From positions 1 through 30,787 of the forward strand of contig JBFJTN010000016.1 of assembly GCA_041625325.1 (NCBI GenBank): a stretch of 30,787 nucleotides of DNA, in the 5' to 3' direction. The notes beneath the pieces were generated by a model. The model ran no database searches and was not told where the DNA came from. It saw only the letters and a list, made by a program, of their open reading frames with translations. The position numbers and the translations under genes are program-made. Positions 1-7,787 of the stretch are shown here, piece by piece. The stretch comes from Oceanococcus sp041625325 (GTDB lineage: Bacteria > Pseudomonadota > Gammaproteobacteria > Nevskiales > Oceanococcaceae). The stretch's first letter is position 1. Each line of letters opens with the position of its first letter.

Positions 1-2386
1 GGCGGGCCTCGCGCACGGCGCCGACCCGGTCCTGGCTGGAATCCACATACCAGCGCAGGGGCGGGTGCAGGCGCGCGGCGCCCGGCTGCTCCGGGGCGCG
101 GATGCCGAGCTCGGGCCAGAGCAGGGCGCGGCGATTGCCCGGAAAGACGGCCAGCGGCTGGAACTTGCTCAGGCGCAGGTTGAGATTGTGGAAGGGGTCG
201 CGTGCGATGGGCGTGGCCCAGCGCTGCTGCATCCAGCGCACCTCGTCGGCGAAGGCCTGGGCGCGGCCGCGGGCATGGTCCTTGAGCGAGACCGATTCGT
301 GGTGGACCAGACGGGCGCGGGGTTCCAGCCGGCAGTACAGGCCCTGTTCGCGCAGGCGCAGGCAGTAATCGACATCATTGAAGGCGACCCCCAGCTGCTC
401 CTCGTTCAGCCCGCCCAGCTGCTCGTACACCGAGCGGCGCGTGAGCAGGCAGGCGCCGGCCACGGCGCTGACCTCGTGCAGATGATCCAGCGTGTCGCCG
501 GGCACCTGATCCGGGTGGACCGTGGCGAATCGATTCGCCGCCACCCCGCCCGGCCCCATCAGCACGCCACCGCTCTGGATCCGGCCGTCGGGGTAGAGCA
601 GCAGCGCGCCCACCGCGCCGCAGTCCGGTTCCAGCGCGGCGCGGGCCAGGCGATCCAGCCAGTCGGGCTGCTTGATCTCGACATCATTGTTGAGCAGGCA
701 GAGCAGTTCGCCACGGGCCTCGCGCGCGCCGACATTGCACAGCTCGGAGTAGTTGAAGGGGCGCGGCCAGGGTTTGACCCGGATGCGCGGGTCGGCCACC
801 ACCTCGCGCAGCCAGGCGCGGGTGTCCGCCTGCTCGCTGCCATTGTCGATGATGACGATTTCCCAGGCCGGGTAGTCGGTGCGCTGCTGTATGCCCTCGA
901 CCGCCTTGCGCAGGTAGTCCAGCTGATCCCGCGTGGGAATGAGGATGCTGACCAGCGCCTGCGGCGGCGCCGGATCGGCCTTCTCGATGAGCGGGCGGCG
1001 GGCCTCGCTGATCCGGGCCGCGACCAGCGGAAGATGGCGCGGCGTCAGCGTGGTCAGCATCCGGCCGGTCAGTGCGGGATCGCCGGCGTGCTGGTAGCAG
1101 TCCGGCGGCAGCATCAGCAGCGGGATGTCCAGCGCGCCGGCGCGATGGCGGGCCGGGCTCCAGTCCGGTTTGAAATTGAGGCGCGCCGGTCCTTCGGGCG
1201 CGGCAATCAGTTCATCGAAATACAAGGGTTGCTTCAAGCCCAGGGCGAAGCCGCTCAGGCCCAGCTGCAGGGCGTCCTCGTGCAGCTGCAGCGGGCGGTC
1301 GACCCGGACCACGGCATCCACCGCCTGCAGGCTGTCCGGCAGCGTCTCATGCAGGCTGATCTCCAGAGCCCCGAACGCAGAACGCTTGATGTCGGGGGCC
1401 TGCCCAGGCGGGTGCAGCACGACCACCCGGCCGCGGCCATGGCCGGGGACATGCGCCGCCAGCAGGGCATGCTCCTGTGCGCCAAGATGGCCGAACAGGC
1501 TCAGCCACTCCTGCGCCTGCAGCGGCGGCAGGGACTCACGCCGGCTGGTGGCGCGCCCGGAGGCCAGGAAGTGAATCAGCGGATTGTCGCCCCGCTCGGC
1601 CACCTCGGGGTGGGCCTCGCAGTACTCGGCCAGCGAGAACTCGGCGCTGGGATCCAGTCCTTCGCGGGCGCCGCGGCTGACGAAGTCGGCCAGGGCGCTG
1701 CGCGGCGCCGCCACCTGTGGCCATTTGCTGCGGACCTGGGCCATATAAAAGCCCGGGTCGAACCAGGGATTGGGACGCAGGCCTGCGGCTTCGCCCCGCT
1801 GCAGGTAATCGGCCAGCACGCTCACGCGGCCGTCCGCAGGCCCGGCGCCGGCCTGGCTGCGATACCAGCCGGTCTGCAGCAGGGGGTGCGGATTGCGCCC
1901 CTCGGCATCGCCGAACAGCACATAGTGCTGCAGGGCCGGCCCCTGGAACTCGGCCACGTCCGGATTGTTCTCCCGGTACCAGTGGTCGCTGAACAGCACA
2001 TTGGGCTGGCGCCCTTCGCGATGACCGGCGCTGAGGTAGTGGCACAACGGGTTCAGGCCCTGGGCGGCCACATCCGGGTTCTGCTCCAGATACCAGGCGC
2101 TGTCGAACAGCGGGTGCGGGCACAGCGCCTGCTGCCGGCCTTGCCGGACAAAGGCCAGCAGGCCGTCATCCGGCACGCCGGCGGCGATGATCTCGGGGTG
2201 CTGGCGGGCGAACCACCGCGCATCCCACAGGCCGGAGGCACGGATCTGCGCCATCTGCCGCCGGGTCATCGGGAACAGCAGATGGCGCAGGCGGATCAGC
2301 AGCCGGTGGACGCCGGGGCGCTGTCGTTCAGGCAGCAGCTGCAGCAAGGCCAGGGCGATGCTGCGCAGACGAAAGGGGGGTAACAT
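1..2386 (-). CDS. Multi-domain GT2 glycosyltransferase with six N-terminal YPDVA-type repeats (3' end outside window)
   Basis: The minus-strand reading frame is open from ATG 2386-2384 to the window edge, giving 795 visible codons. Residues 1-50 are basic and Leu-rich. Residues about 54-285 hold six tandem repeats of about 38-40 residues; the clearest reads FDSAWYLEQNPDVAAQG (94-110), while repeats 1 and 4-6 are degenerate. Residues about 477-700 form a family 2 glycosyltransferase: VSILIPTRD at the start, IIDNGS at 512-517, LNNDVE as the DXD-like metal/nucleotide site near 565-570, and FNDVDYCLRL at 669-678. Family knowledge says this inverting GT-A fold transfers a sugar from a nucleotide donor in the cytoplasm. 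The GT2 domain resembles that of the gene at 15994 (shared RPFNY, LLYPDGRIQ and FNDVDYCLRL). After the GT2 domain the protein continues with a new segment containing RWYVDSSQDRVGAVREA, probably another domain cut by the window. No clear Shine-Dalgarno is seen; a TAAAAT box lies 10 nt upstream of the ATG. Donor and acceptor are unknown. Confidence 0.88.
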   Translation of the reverse strand, partial: MLPPFRLRSIALALLQLLPERQRPGVHRLLIRLRHLLFPMTRRQMAQIRASGLWDARWFARQHPEIIAAGVPDDGLLAFVRQGRQQALCPHPLFDSAWYLEQNPDVAAQGLNPLCHYLSAGHREGRQPNVLFSDHWYRENNPDVAEFQGPALQHYVLFGDAEGRNPHPLLQTGWYRSQAGAGPADGRVSVLADYLQRGEAAGLRPNPWFDPGFYMAQVRSKWPQVAAPRSALADFVSRGAREGLDPSAEFSLAEYCEAHPEVAERGDNPLIHFLASGRATSRRESLPPLQAQEWLSLFGHLGAQEHALLAAHVPGHGRGRVVVLHPPGQAPDIKRSAFGALEISLHETLPDSLQAVDAVVRVDRPLQLHEDALQLGLSGFALGLKQPLYFDELIAAPEGPARLNFKPDWSPARHRAGALDIPLLMLPPDCYQHAGDPALTGRMLTTLTPRHLPLVAARISEARRPLIEKADPAPPQALVSILIPTRDQLDYLRKAVEGIQQRTDYPAWEIVIIDNGSEQADTRAWLREVVADPRIRVKPWPRPFNYSELCNVGAREARGELLCLLNNDVEIKQPDWLDRLARAALEPDCGAVGALLLYPDGRIQSGGVLMGPGGVAANRFATVHPDQVPGDTLDHLHEVSAVAGACLLTRRSVYEQLGGLNEEQLGVAFNDVDYCLRLREQGLYCRLEPRARLVHHESVSLKDHARGRAQAFADEVRWMQQRWATPIARDPFHNLNLRLSKFQPLAVFPGNRRALLWPELGIRAPEQPGAARLHPPLRWYVDSSQDRVGAVREAR

Positions 2387-2455
2387 GCGCGCAATTTTAC
2401 GCACTGCGGGCGCATCCGGCAGGAATCGCCCCCGAAACGCCCGAGCTTCAGCCCT

Positions 2456-5236
2456 GTGGACTCATCGACGACAGCCGCCGATCCGGCGCCGCCCTCCCGC
2501 ACCGCGATCCTGGTGCTGGGCATGCATCGCAGCGGCACTTCCGCTTTCACCCGCCTGATCAGCCAGCTGGGCGCCGCCCTGCCCGACCACCTGATCCCCG
2601 AATCCGAGAGCAATGAAGCGGGGTTCTGGGAGTCCAGTGACATCGTGGCCCTGGATGACGAACTGCTTGCCCTCGCCGGCGGCCGCTGGGACGACTGGCG
2701 GCGCTGGTCGATCCAGGATCTGGACGACTCCGGGCTGCAGCCCCTGCGCGAACGCGCCCGCGATCTGCTGCAGCGCGATTTTGGCGCGAGCCCGCGCTTC
2801 GTGCTCAAGGATCCGCGCTTCTGCCGGCTGCTCGATTTCTGGCTGCCGGTGCTGGACGGTTTCGCCGACGATATTCGCTGCGTCCTGCCGCTGCGACATC
2901 CGCTGGAGGTGGCCGATTCGCTGCGCCAGCGGGATGCCCTGCCCGCTCCATTGGCCTGCGTGATCTGGCTGCGCCATGTGCTGGAGGCGGAACGGCGCAG
3001 CCGCGCGCTGCCCCGCCTGCTGCTGCGCTACGACAGCCTGCTCGAGGCGCCGCAGGAACAGGTGGCCGCGCTGGCCCGCTGGCTGGGCTGGGCGGATGAG
3101 GCGGATGCCGCGCAGGTGGCGGGCAGCCTGCACAGCCGGCTGCGCCATCACGCCCACGACGATGCGGCACTGCAGCGCCACCCTGACATCGCCGACTGGG
3201 TGCGCGCGGCCTGGCAGGCGCTGCTCGCGCTGGAAGCCGGGGATGAGTCGGCGCTGGCCGAACTGGACCGCATCCGCGGGGAGCTGGATCTGGCCGACGC
3301 GGCGCTGGGCCCGGTGCTGGCCCAGAGCCGGGCGGAGTGCGACAGGCTGCGCGCCGCCGAGGCCGCGCTGGGCCGGGAACTGCGCAAGAGCGAGGAGCAG
3401 ATCGCGCACCTGGAACGCCGGGCCGAAACCCAGGCCCGCGAGCTGGGGCGCCGCCGTGGCGAGGCCGAGGCCCTGGGCGGCAAGATCGAGGAACAGAAGC
3501 AGGAGCTGGGGCGGCGCCGGGCGCGGATCGAGACCCTGGACCGGCAGGTCGCCGATCAGGGGCGCGAACTGGAGCGGCGGCGGGAGGAGCTGGCCCGCCG
3601 GGAGGAACTGCTGCGGGCCCGCGATGCCGAGATCGCCAGCCAGGGCCGGGAACTGGCGCAGCGCTTCGAGCTGATCCAGGCCGGCCACCGCGAAGCGCAG
3701 CTGCTGCGTGAGGAGCGCGATACGCTGCGCGCCCGCAGCACGGTGCTGGAAGCGCAGCAGTTGCGGCAGCGCGAGCAGAACCTGCACCGGGCGGATCGCC
3801 TGCGGCAGGCCGCGGCCCAATGGTCGCAGCGGCGCCTGGCTCTGCCGCCGGGCCGCCTGCATGGCGAACGCCTGCGGCCGCATCAGCGCTGGCACCTGTG
3901 GCGTCATGCCCGGGCCCTGCTGGTGGAGGGCGGCTTCGACACGGCCTGGTACCTGATGGCCTATCCGGACATCGACTGCGCCGGACAGCATCCGGTCTGG
4001 CACTGGATCCTGCGGGGCTGGCGCGAGGCGCGCCGCCCGCGGGCGCTGTTCGAGACCGCCTGGTACCTGCGCAGCTATCCGGATGTGGACAGTGCCGGCA
4101 TGGATCCGCTGCAGCACTATCTGCTCAATGGTGCGAGCGAGGGCCGGCGCCCGGGCATCCTGCAGCAGCGTCTGGCCGGCTGGTTCGATCCCGGCTGGTA
4201 TCTGGAACAGTATCCGGACGTGGCCGGACGGATGGACCCGCTGGTGCACTATCTGCTGTTCGGTGGCTTCGAGGGGCGCAATCCCGGCCCGTATTTCGAC
4301 AGCGAGGCCTATCTGGCGCGCTACCCGGATGTGGCCAGCGCCGGCATCAATCCGCTGGAGCACTACCTGCTGATCGGGGAAAGCGAAGGGCGCCTGCCCC
4401 CGCGGGCCGAGCCGGGTCAGGTCCGGCCCTTCCGCGACAGCGGCCCCGGCCTGGTCGATCCGGCGTCGCCGGAGGCCGCGGCCCTGCAGCTGACCACGGC
4501 ACAGCTGCGGGAGGCCTGGGCCCTGCTGGCCGATGCGCCGGCCCTGACATTCAGCGTGATCATGCCGACATGGAACCGGCGAGAGGTGGTCGGCCGGGCG
4601 ATCGACTCGGTATTGCGCCAGTCCTGGACCCACTGGGAACTCATCGTCTGCGACGATGGCAGCAGCGATGGCACGGCCGAGGCGCTGCGTGCGCGCTATC
4701 CGGAGCAGATCGCGCAAGGCCGGCTGAAAATCCTGGATCTGCCGCACGGCGGCGTCAGTGCCGCTCGCAACGCCGGATTGCGCGCGGCCCGGGGGGACTG
4801 GGTCGCCTATCTGGACTCGGACAATCGCTGGCATCCGCACTATCTGCTGATGGTCGCCGCCGCCAGTCGCGGGGCCGCGGACAGCGTTGACAGCACCTAT
4901 ACCTGCCTGCACGTGGATGACGAGCACAACCAGCGCCAGCTGATCCGTTGCCGCGAGTTCGACTACGCCGCCCTGTGCGAGCGCAACTACATCGATCTCA
5001 ACGTGTTTGCCCATGCCCGCGGGCTTTACGAGCAGCTGGGCGGCTTCGATGAAAGCCTGTCCCGGCTGGTCGACTGGGACCTGATCCTGCGCTACGGCAA
5101 GGTGGCCACCCCGCGCTTCATCCCGCTGGTGCTGGCCGACTATTTCATCGCCGCCAGTCTGTCCAACATCACCCTCACCGCACCCCTGGAAGAGAACGAT
5201 GCGGCAATCCGGCGCAAGATCGCGGCCGACGAATGA
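2456..5236 (+). CDS. Sulfotransferase - coiled coil - YPDVA repeats - GT2 glycosyltransferase fusion
   Basis: The 926-residue protein starts at GTG 2456, divergent from the neighbouring gene with 69 bp between starts; the first internal Met lies inside the catalytic P-loop, so the start must be this GTG or another non-ATG codon. Residues 16-250 are a sulfotransferase: GMHRSGTSAF (22-31) is the 5'-phosphosulfate loop of PAPS, and PLRHPLEVADSL (145-156) fits the 3'-phosphate site. Residues about 262-455 are a long Arg/Glu-rich coiled coil. Residues 491-648 carry four repeats of the WYL-x2-YPDVA-x-AG type. Residues 698-890 are a GT2 domain: FSVIMPTWNR, CDDGSSDGT (732-740), a DSD metal site at 787-789, and VDWDL (872-876) as the likely catalytic-base region. 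It should therefore both sulfate and glycosylate a polysaccharide in the cytoplasm, possibly as an oligomer through the coiled coil. The dual function and substrate are inferred. Confidence 0.88.
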   Translation: MDSSTTAADPAPPSRTAILVLGMHRSGTSAFTRLISQLGAALPDHLIPESESNEAGFWESSDIVALDDELLALAGGRWDDWRRWSIQDLDDSGLQPLRERARDLLQRDFGASPRFVLKDPRFCRLLDFWLPVLDGFADDIRCVLPLRHPLEVADSLRQRDALPAPLACVIWLRHVLEAERRSRALPRLLLRYDSLLEAPQEQVAALARWLGWADEADAAQVAGSLHSRLRHHAHDDAALQRHPDIADWVRAAWQALLALEAGDESALAELDRIRGELDLADAALGPVLAQSRAECDRLRAAEAALGRELRKSEEQIAHLERRAETQARELGRRRGEAEALGGKIEEQKQELGRRRARIETLDRQVADQGRELERRREELARREELLRARDAEIASQGRELAQRFELIQAGHREAQLLREERDTLRARSTVLEAQQLRQREQNLHRADRLRQAAAQWSQRRLALPPGRLHGERLRPHQRWHLWRHARALLVEGGFDTAWYLMAYPDIDCAGQHPVWHWILRGWREARRPRALFETAWYLRSYPDVDSAGMDPLQHYLLNGASEGRRPGILQQRLAGWFDPGWYLEQYPDVAGRMDPLVHYLLFGGFEGRNPGPYFDSEAYLARYPDVASAGINPLEHYLLIGESEGRLPPRAEPGQVRPFRDSGPGLVDPASPEAAALQLTTAQLREAWALLADAPALTFSVIMPTWNRREVVGRAIDSVLRQSWTHWELIVCDDGSSDGTAEALRARYPEQIAQGRLKILDLPHGGVSAARNAGLRAARGDWVAYLDSDNRWHPHYLLMVAAASRGAADSVDSTYTCLHVDDEHNQRQLIRCREFDYAALCERNYIDLNVFAHARGLYEQLGGFDESLSRLVDWDLILRYGKVATPRFIPLVLADYFIAASLSNITLTAPLEENDAAIRRKIAADE

Positions 5237-5269
5237 CCCGGCCGGATTCTGCCCCCGCTTTCCCCGAAG

Positions 5270-5285
5270 CGTGACGCAGATCACA
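5270..5285. promoter_or_regulatory. Candidate CRP/Clp-family binding site
   Basis: CGTGACGCAGATCACA matches the CRP consensus TGTGA-N6-TCACA at nine of ten core bases, with the required 6-nt spacer. It lies 352 nt before the start codon of the surface protein, just after the stop of the sulfotransferase-GT gene. In Xanthomonas-like bacteria the CRP homologue Clp binds the same core and controls exopolysaccharide and surface genes (family knowledge). Its action here is inferred. Confidence 0.45.
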
Positions 5286-5326
5286 AAAACGCGGCCCTCT
5301 ATTGCAATAAAAGTCTGAAGAAGGCC

Positions 5327-5355
5327 TTGCACACACCTGACGACATAGGCACAAT
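5327..5355 (+). promoter_or_regulatory. Weak sigma70-like promoter candidate
   Basis: TTGCAC (5327-5332) and CACAAT (5350-5355) are separated by 17 nt. The matches to consensus are only 3/6 and 4/6, but the spacing is ideal and a CRP-like site lies about 45 bp upstream of the -35 box, which would allow activation of a poor promoter. It would give a leader of about 260 nt for the surface protein. Confidence 0.25.
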
Positions 5356-5621
5356 TTGCCGCGGATGGCTTGAATCACCCGTGCTTTAAGCCATGCGCAG
5401 TACGCGGAATCTCTGGCGTGTTCAGGGGTTCGCGAAGTTGGCACTGCCCAGGGAACGCTTTGATTGAACTTGAATCAGGGATACTGCATTCGCGGTTCGC
5501 AAGGGTTATGCAACCCGGCGAGTCGCGTGTCTTTGTCTCTGGCACAGGCCCGGTAAGAGCTCCCTCCCAGGGCGATACCAGCACGGTAACCTCTTTATGT
5601 TCACTCGTAGGAGAAACTCGG

Positions 5622-7583
5622 ATGAGTATGGCTTCAACTAAACGCCGACTGCTTACGGCGGCAGGGCTGGCAGCAGCGTTTATGCTGCAGCCGGCAGGCG
5701 CGCAAACAATCGACAACAGCAACCTGGGTTCCGCAGTCATCGTCCCGTACTACACGGTCAACGGTAACTTCCGGACTCTGGTCAACGTGACCAACACCAC
5801 GGCAAACCACCTGGTGATCAAGGTCCGCCTGCATGAGTTCCGCAACTCTCGCGACGCGCTTGACTTCAACGTGGGTCTGTCCCCGTTTGACGTCTGGACC
5901 GCGTTCATTCAGGACAACGGCAATGGCATTCCGGAACTGCGCACCACGGACAAGTCCTGCACCGCGCCTCTGCGTATTGCTTCCACCGCGACTGGCCAGA
6001 CCGGTTCGCCGGTGTTCGCCAACCCGGTTGCGTATTCGTCGGGCCCGGGCTTCAGCTTCCGTGACCACACCGCCACTGACGGCCAGGTCACCGGTTCTGA
6101 CCCGAGCGTGACCCCGCCGGGCAACCTGGACTCGCTGCCGCGTATCGCCGAAGGCTACATCGAGATCCTGACCATGGGTGAAGATGTGGGCACCACGCTG
6201 CCGGCTACCAACACCGGTGAAGTGGCTGCTGGCGCCGAGCTGACCTCGATCCAGCAGACCGCCGACGTCCGCGGCAGTACCTCGTACTACGCCGAGCACG
6301 TCAACGGTGTGCCGCGCAACTGCACGATCTTCTCGCAGGACTTCCAGGCCAACGTGACGGACTTCCCGACCTACACGATCGCGGAAAACGCCGGTCCTAC
6401 CGAGCCGACTCCGGGCACCCACACCGTGGGCGGTATCGCTGGTTCGGGCAACCCGATCGCGCACAACTACTGGGATCTGGCCACGGCGACCACGCTGACC
6501 GGCACCGCCAACAGCCTGTCCGGCCGCAACAACGCGCTGTCCGGTGGCGATCGCTTCATTCCGCGCATCACCGCCACCACGGTGAACGCTGCCGGTTATG
6601 GTCCGATCACCTCGACCAACCCGCTGAAGGTCAACGCCACGCTGGCTTCGCGCAACAACGGCTACGCCGCTGGCATCGAGTCCATGCACGTCGCTGGCTG
6701 GGGTAATGGCACCGAGCAGGTCACCGCTCAGCGCTTCCCGTACTTCCTTGAGCCGACCATCGCGGGCCATGACGGCCTGTGGACCATGTCCGCTCTGGAC
6801 GGTCTGGACACCCTGATCGGCTTCAACGTGATCAGCAACGAGTGGGCCAACGGTGGTGAAAACAGCGCCCGGACGGACTGGGTCGTGACCTTCCCGACCA
6901 AGGCCTTCCACGTTGACGAAGACGTGCGCAACATCCAGGCTGCCTGCTCCGTCTGGCGTAACCGCAACGCTGCCCACGTGGGTGGTGGTGTGCCGCTGAC
7001 TCCGGCTACGGACTATGCGTCGAACTTCTACAACGGCTTCGGCACCGCCAGCAGCAGCAACTACGTCCCGCGTCGTTTCTGCGCCCCGAATGGCACCGCC
7101 ACCGCCGCCAATGGCGTCGTGGATTGCCCGGCTTCGCTGGCTGGCATCTCCGATGGCTTCGCCGTTGACGCCGAGTACTGCGGTATCGGTCGCTTTGCCC
7201 TGGATACGGTCAACTTCCAGAGCAACAACACTGGCCAGAAGCTGCTGGAAGTCACCTACAACTTCTACGACCGCGAAGAGTTTGAAGCTGTCGCCGAAGT
7301 TGAGCTGATCGACATCTCGCCGTTCCCGCCGGTGCCGCCGGCTGACGCTGCCAACCTGCGCTACGAAGCCAACGTTCTGGCTGTCGGTGGTGCCGCTCCG
7401 ACCTCGGTGCTGGCTTCCTCCGCTGCCGAATCCGTGGCCATCAACCTGAGTGGTGCGGTGCAGGGCTGGATGCAGATGACCTTCGGCACCGACGTGCCGG
7501 TCACGGGCTTCGTGTACAAGCAGCGTGACTTCGGTAACGCCGCGCTGAACTTCGCCCAGGCGACTCCGCACGGCTACCAGTAA
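5622..7583 (+). CDS. Secreted surface protein of unknown function, probably highly expressed
   Basis: The start at ATG 5622 is chosen because TAGGAGA lies 8 nt upstream and a signal peptide follows at once: KRR at 7-9, a hydrophobic stretch 10-22, and cleavage after PAGA (residue 27). The product is 653 residues. The mature protein opens with SNLGSAVIVPYYTVNGNFRTL and VNVTNTT, then HEFRNSRDALDFNVGLSPFDVWTA, a pattern I recall from uncharacterised surface proteins of other gammaproteobacteria, so it belongs to a family without assigned function. It is rich in Thr, Asn, Ala and Gly, has few charged residues and about six Cys in the mature part. It has no C-terminal membrane anchor or sorting signal. 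Codons such as GGT, GCT and CGT are much commoner than in the neighbouring genes, which suggests strong expression. It stands alone between a long leader and a strong terminator. A surface-layer or matrix role is a guess from secretion and abundance. Confidence 0.85.
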   Translation: MSMASTKRRLLTAAGLAAAFMLQPAGAQTIDNSNLGSAVIVPYYTVNGNFRTLVNVTNTTANHLVIKVRLHEFRNSRDALDFNVGLSPFDVWTAFIQDNGNGIPELRTTDKSCTAPLRIASTATGQTGSPVFANPVAYSSGPGFSFRDHTATDGQVTGSDPSVTPPGNLDSLPRIAEGYIEILTMGEDVGTTLPATNTGEVAAGAELTSIQQTADVRGSTSYYAEHVNGVPRNCTIFSQDFQANVTDFPTYTIAENAGPTEPTPGTHTVGGIAGSGNPIAHNYWDLATATTLTGTANSLSGRNNALSGGDRFIPRITATTVNAAGYGPITSTNPLKVNATLASRNNGYAAGIESMHVAGWGNGTEQVTAQRFPYFLEPTIAGHDGLWTMSALDGLDTLIGFNVISNEWANGGENSARTDWVVTFPTKAFHVDEDVRNIQAACSVWRNRNAAHVGGGVPLTPATDYASNFYNGFGTASSSNYVPRRFCAPNGTATAANGVVDCPASLAGISDGFAVDAEYCGIGRFALDTVNFQSNNTGQKLLEVTYNFYDREEFEAVAEVELIDISPFPPVPPADAANLRYEANVLAVGGAAPTSVLASSAAESVAINLSGAVQGWMQMTFGTDVPVTGFVYKQRDFGNAALNFAQATPHGYQ

Positions 7584-7593
7584 GCTGAGCCCT

Positions 7594-7619
7594 GGCGGGC
7601 TGCCCACGGGCAGCCTGCC
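7594..7619 (+). other. GC-rich hairpin after the surface protein gene
   Basis: GGCTGCC (7599-7605) pairs with GGCAGCC (7609-7615) across a short CACG loop, with GGC and GCC extending the stem around one-base bulges. It lies 11 nt after the stop codon and upstream of the main terminator. It has no U tract, so it may protect the 3' end of the mRNA rather than terminate. Confidence 0.5.
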
Positions 7620-7627
7620 ATCTCAGT

Positions 7628-7636
7628 TGGTATAAT
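7628..7636 (+). promoter_or_regulatory. Perfect extended -10 element (TGGTATAAT)
   Basis: TG-G-TATAAT is a full match to the extended -10 consensus. It sits directly in front of the terminator, so a transcript starting about 7 nt downstream would begin inside the left arm of the hairpin. No good -35 box was found. It may be a chance match or may drive a very short RNA. Confidence 0.3.
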
Positions 7637-7639
7637 CCG

Positions 7640-7674
7640 AAGGACCACCGCAATCGCGGTGGTCCTTTTTTTTT
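7640..7674 (+). terminator. Strong rho-independent terminator
   Basis: A perfect 12-bp stem (AAGGACCACCGC, 7640-7651, with GCGGTGGTCCTT, 7656-7667) closes a four-base AATC loop and is followed by a run of nine T (7666-7674). It terminates transcription of the surface protein gene and separates it from the EpsD-like operon. Confidence 0.93.
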
Positions 7675-7740
7675 GGTGGCGGGAACCTGCCGCCACCCAG
7701 GGCGGTCCTAGCGGCGGCTGACCGCAGCCGGATACGGCTG
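7675..7740. repeat. Two further inverted repeats between terminator and PPIase gene
   Basis: GGTGGCGG (7675-7682) and CCGCCACC (7690-7697) form a perfect 8-bp stem with a 7-nt loop right after the T run. CAGCCG (7725-7730) and CGGCTG (7735-7740) form a second, 6-bp stem with a GATA loop. Neither is followed by a T tract. They could be operators or leader structures of the downstream operon. Confidence 0.45.
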
Positions 7741-7787
7741 CTTCAGTGTCATTGCAAACCGTCATCCTTACAGGGAGAATCCGACTG

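Larger units (their letters stand above)
5237..5621. other. 385-nt non-coding leader upstream of the surface protein
   Basis: No supported gene lies here. The frame of the downstream gene is open back to 5370, but that stretch lacks the codon bias of the mature protein and the signal peptide sits only after 5622. The region holds a CRP/Clp-like palindrome (5270-5285), a weak sigma70-like pair (5327-5355), an ATTGCAAT palindrome (5301-5308), a small inverted repeat GGGTT-atgc-AACCC (5503-5516), and a good ribosome binding site (TAGGAGA, 5608-5614). It is noticeably more AT-rich than the flanking genes. A long regulated 5' untranslated region is the simplest reading. Confidence 0.6.

Noticed and set aside
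65..2383. Long open frame on the plus strand opposite the minus-strand glycosyltransferase
   Set aside because: It is a shadow of the real gene: composition is rich in Gln, Arg, Ala and Gly without domains, while the opposite strand carries repeats and GT2 motifs. GC-rich third positions suppress stops in this antisense frame.
2462..5332. 956-codon antisense frame opposite the sulfotransferase-GT gene
   Set aside because: Same cause; no recognisable motif, while the plus frame has PAPS and GT2 motifs.
5438..5455. TTGGCAC resembling a sigma54 -24 element
   Set aside because: The matching -12 element (TTGC at the fixed spacing) is missing.
5370..5621. N-terminal extension of the surface protein in the same frame
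   Set aside because: It would bury the signal peptide more than 80 residues inside, has different composition, and the only good ribosome site is before 5622.
5634..7607. 657-codon antisense frame opposite the surface protein
   Set aside because: Val/Gly/Arg-rich shadow produced by strong codon bias of the sense gene; it also ends over the terminator side without its own signals.
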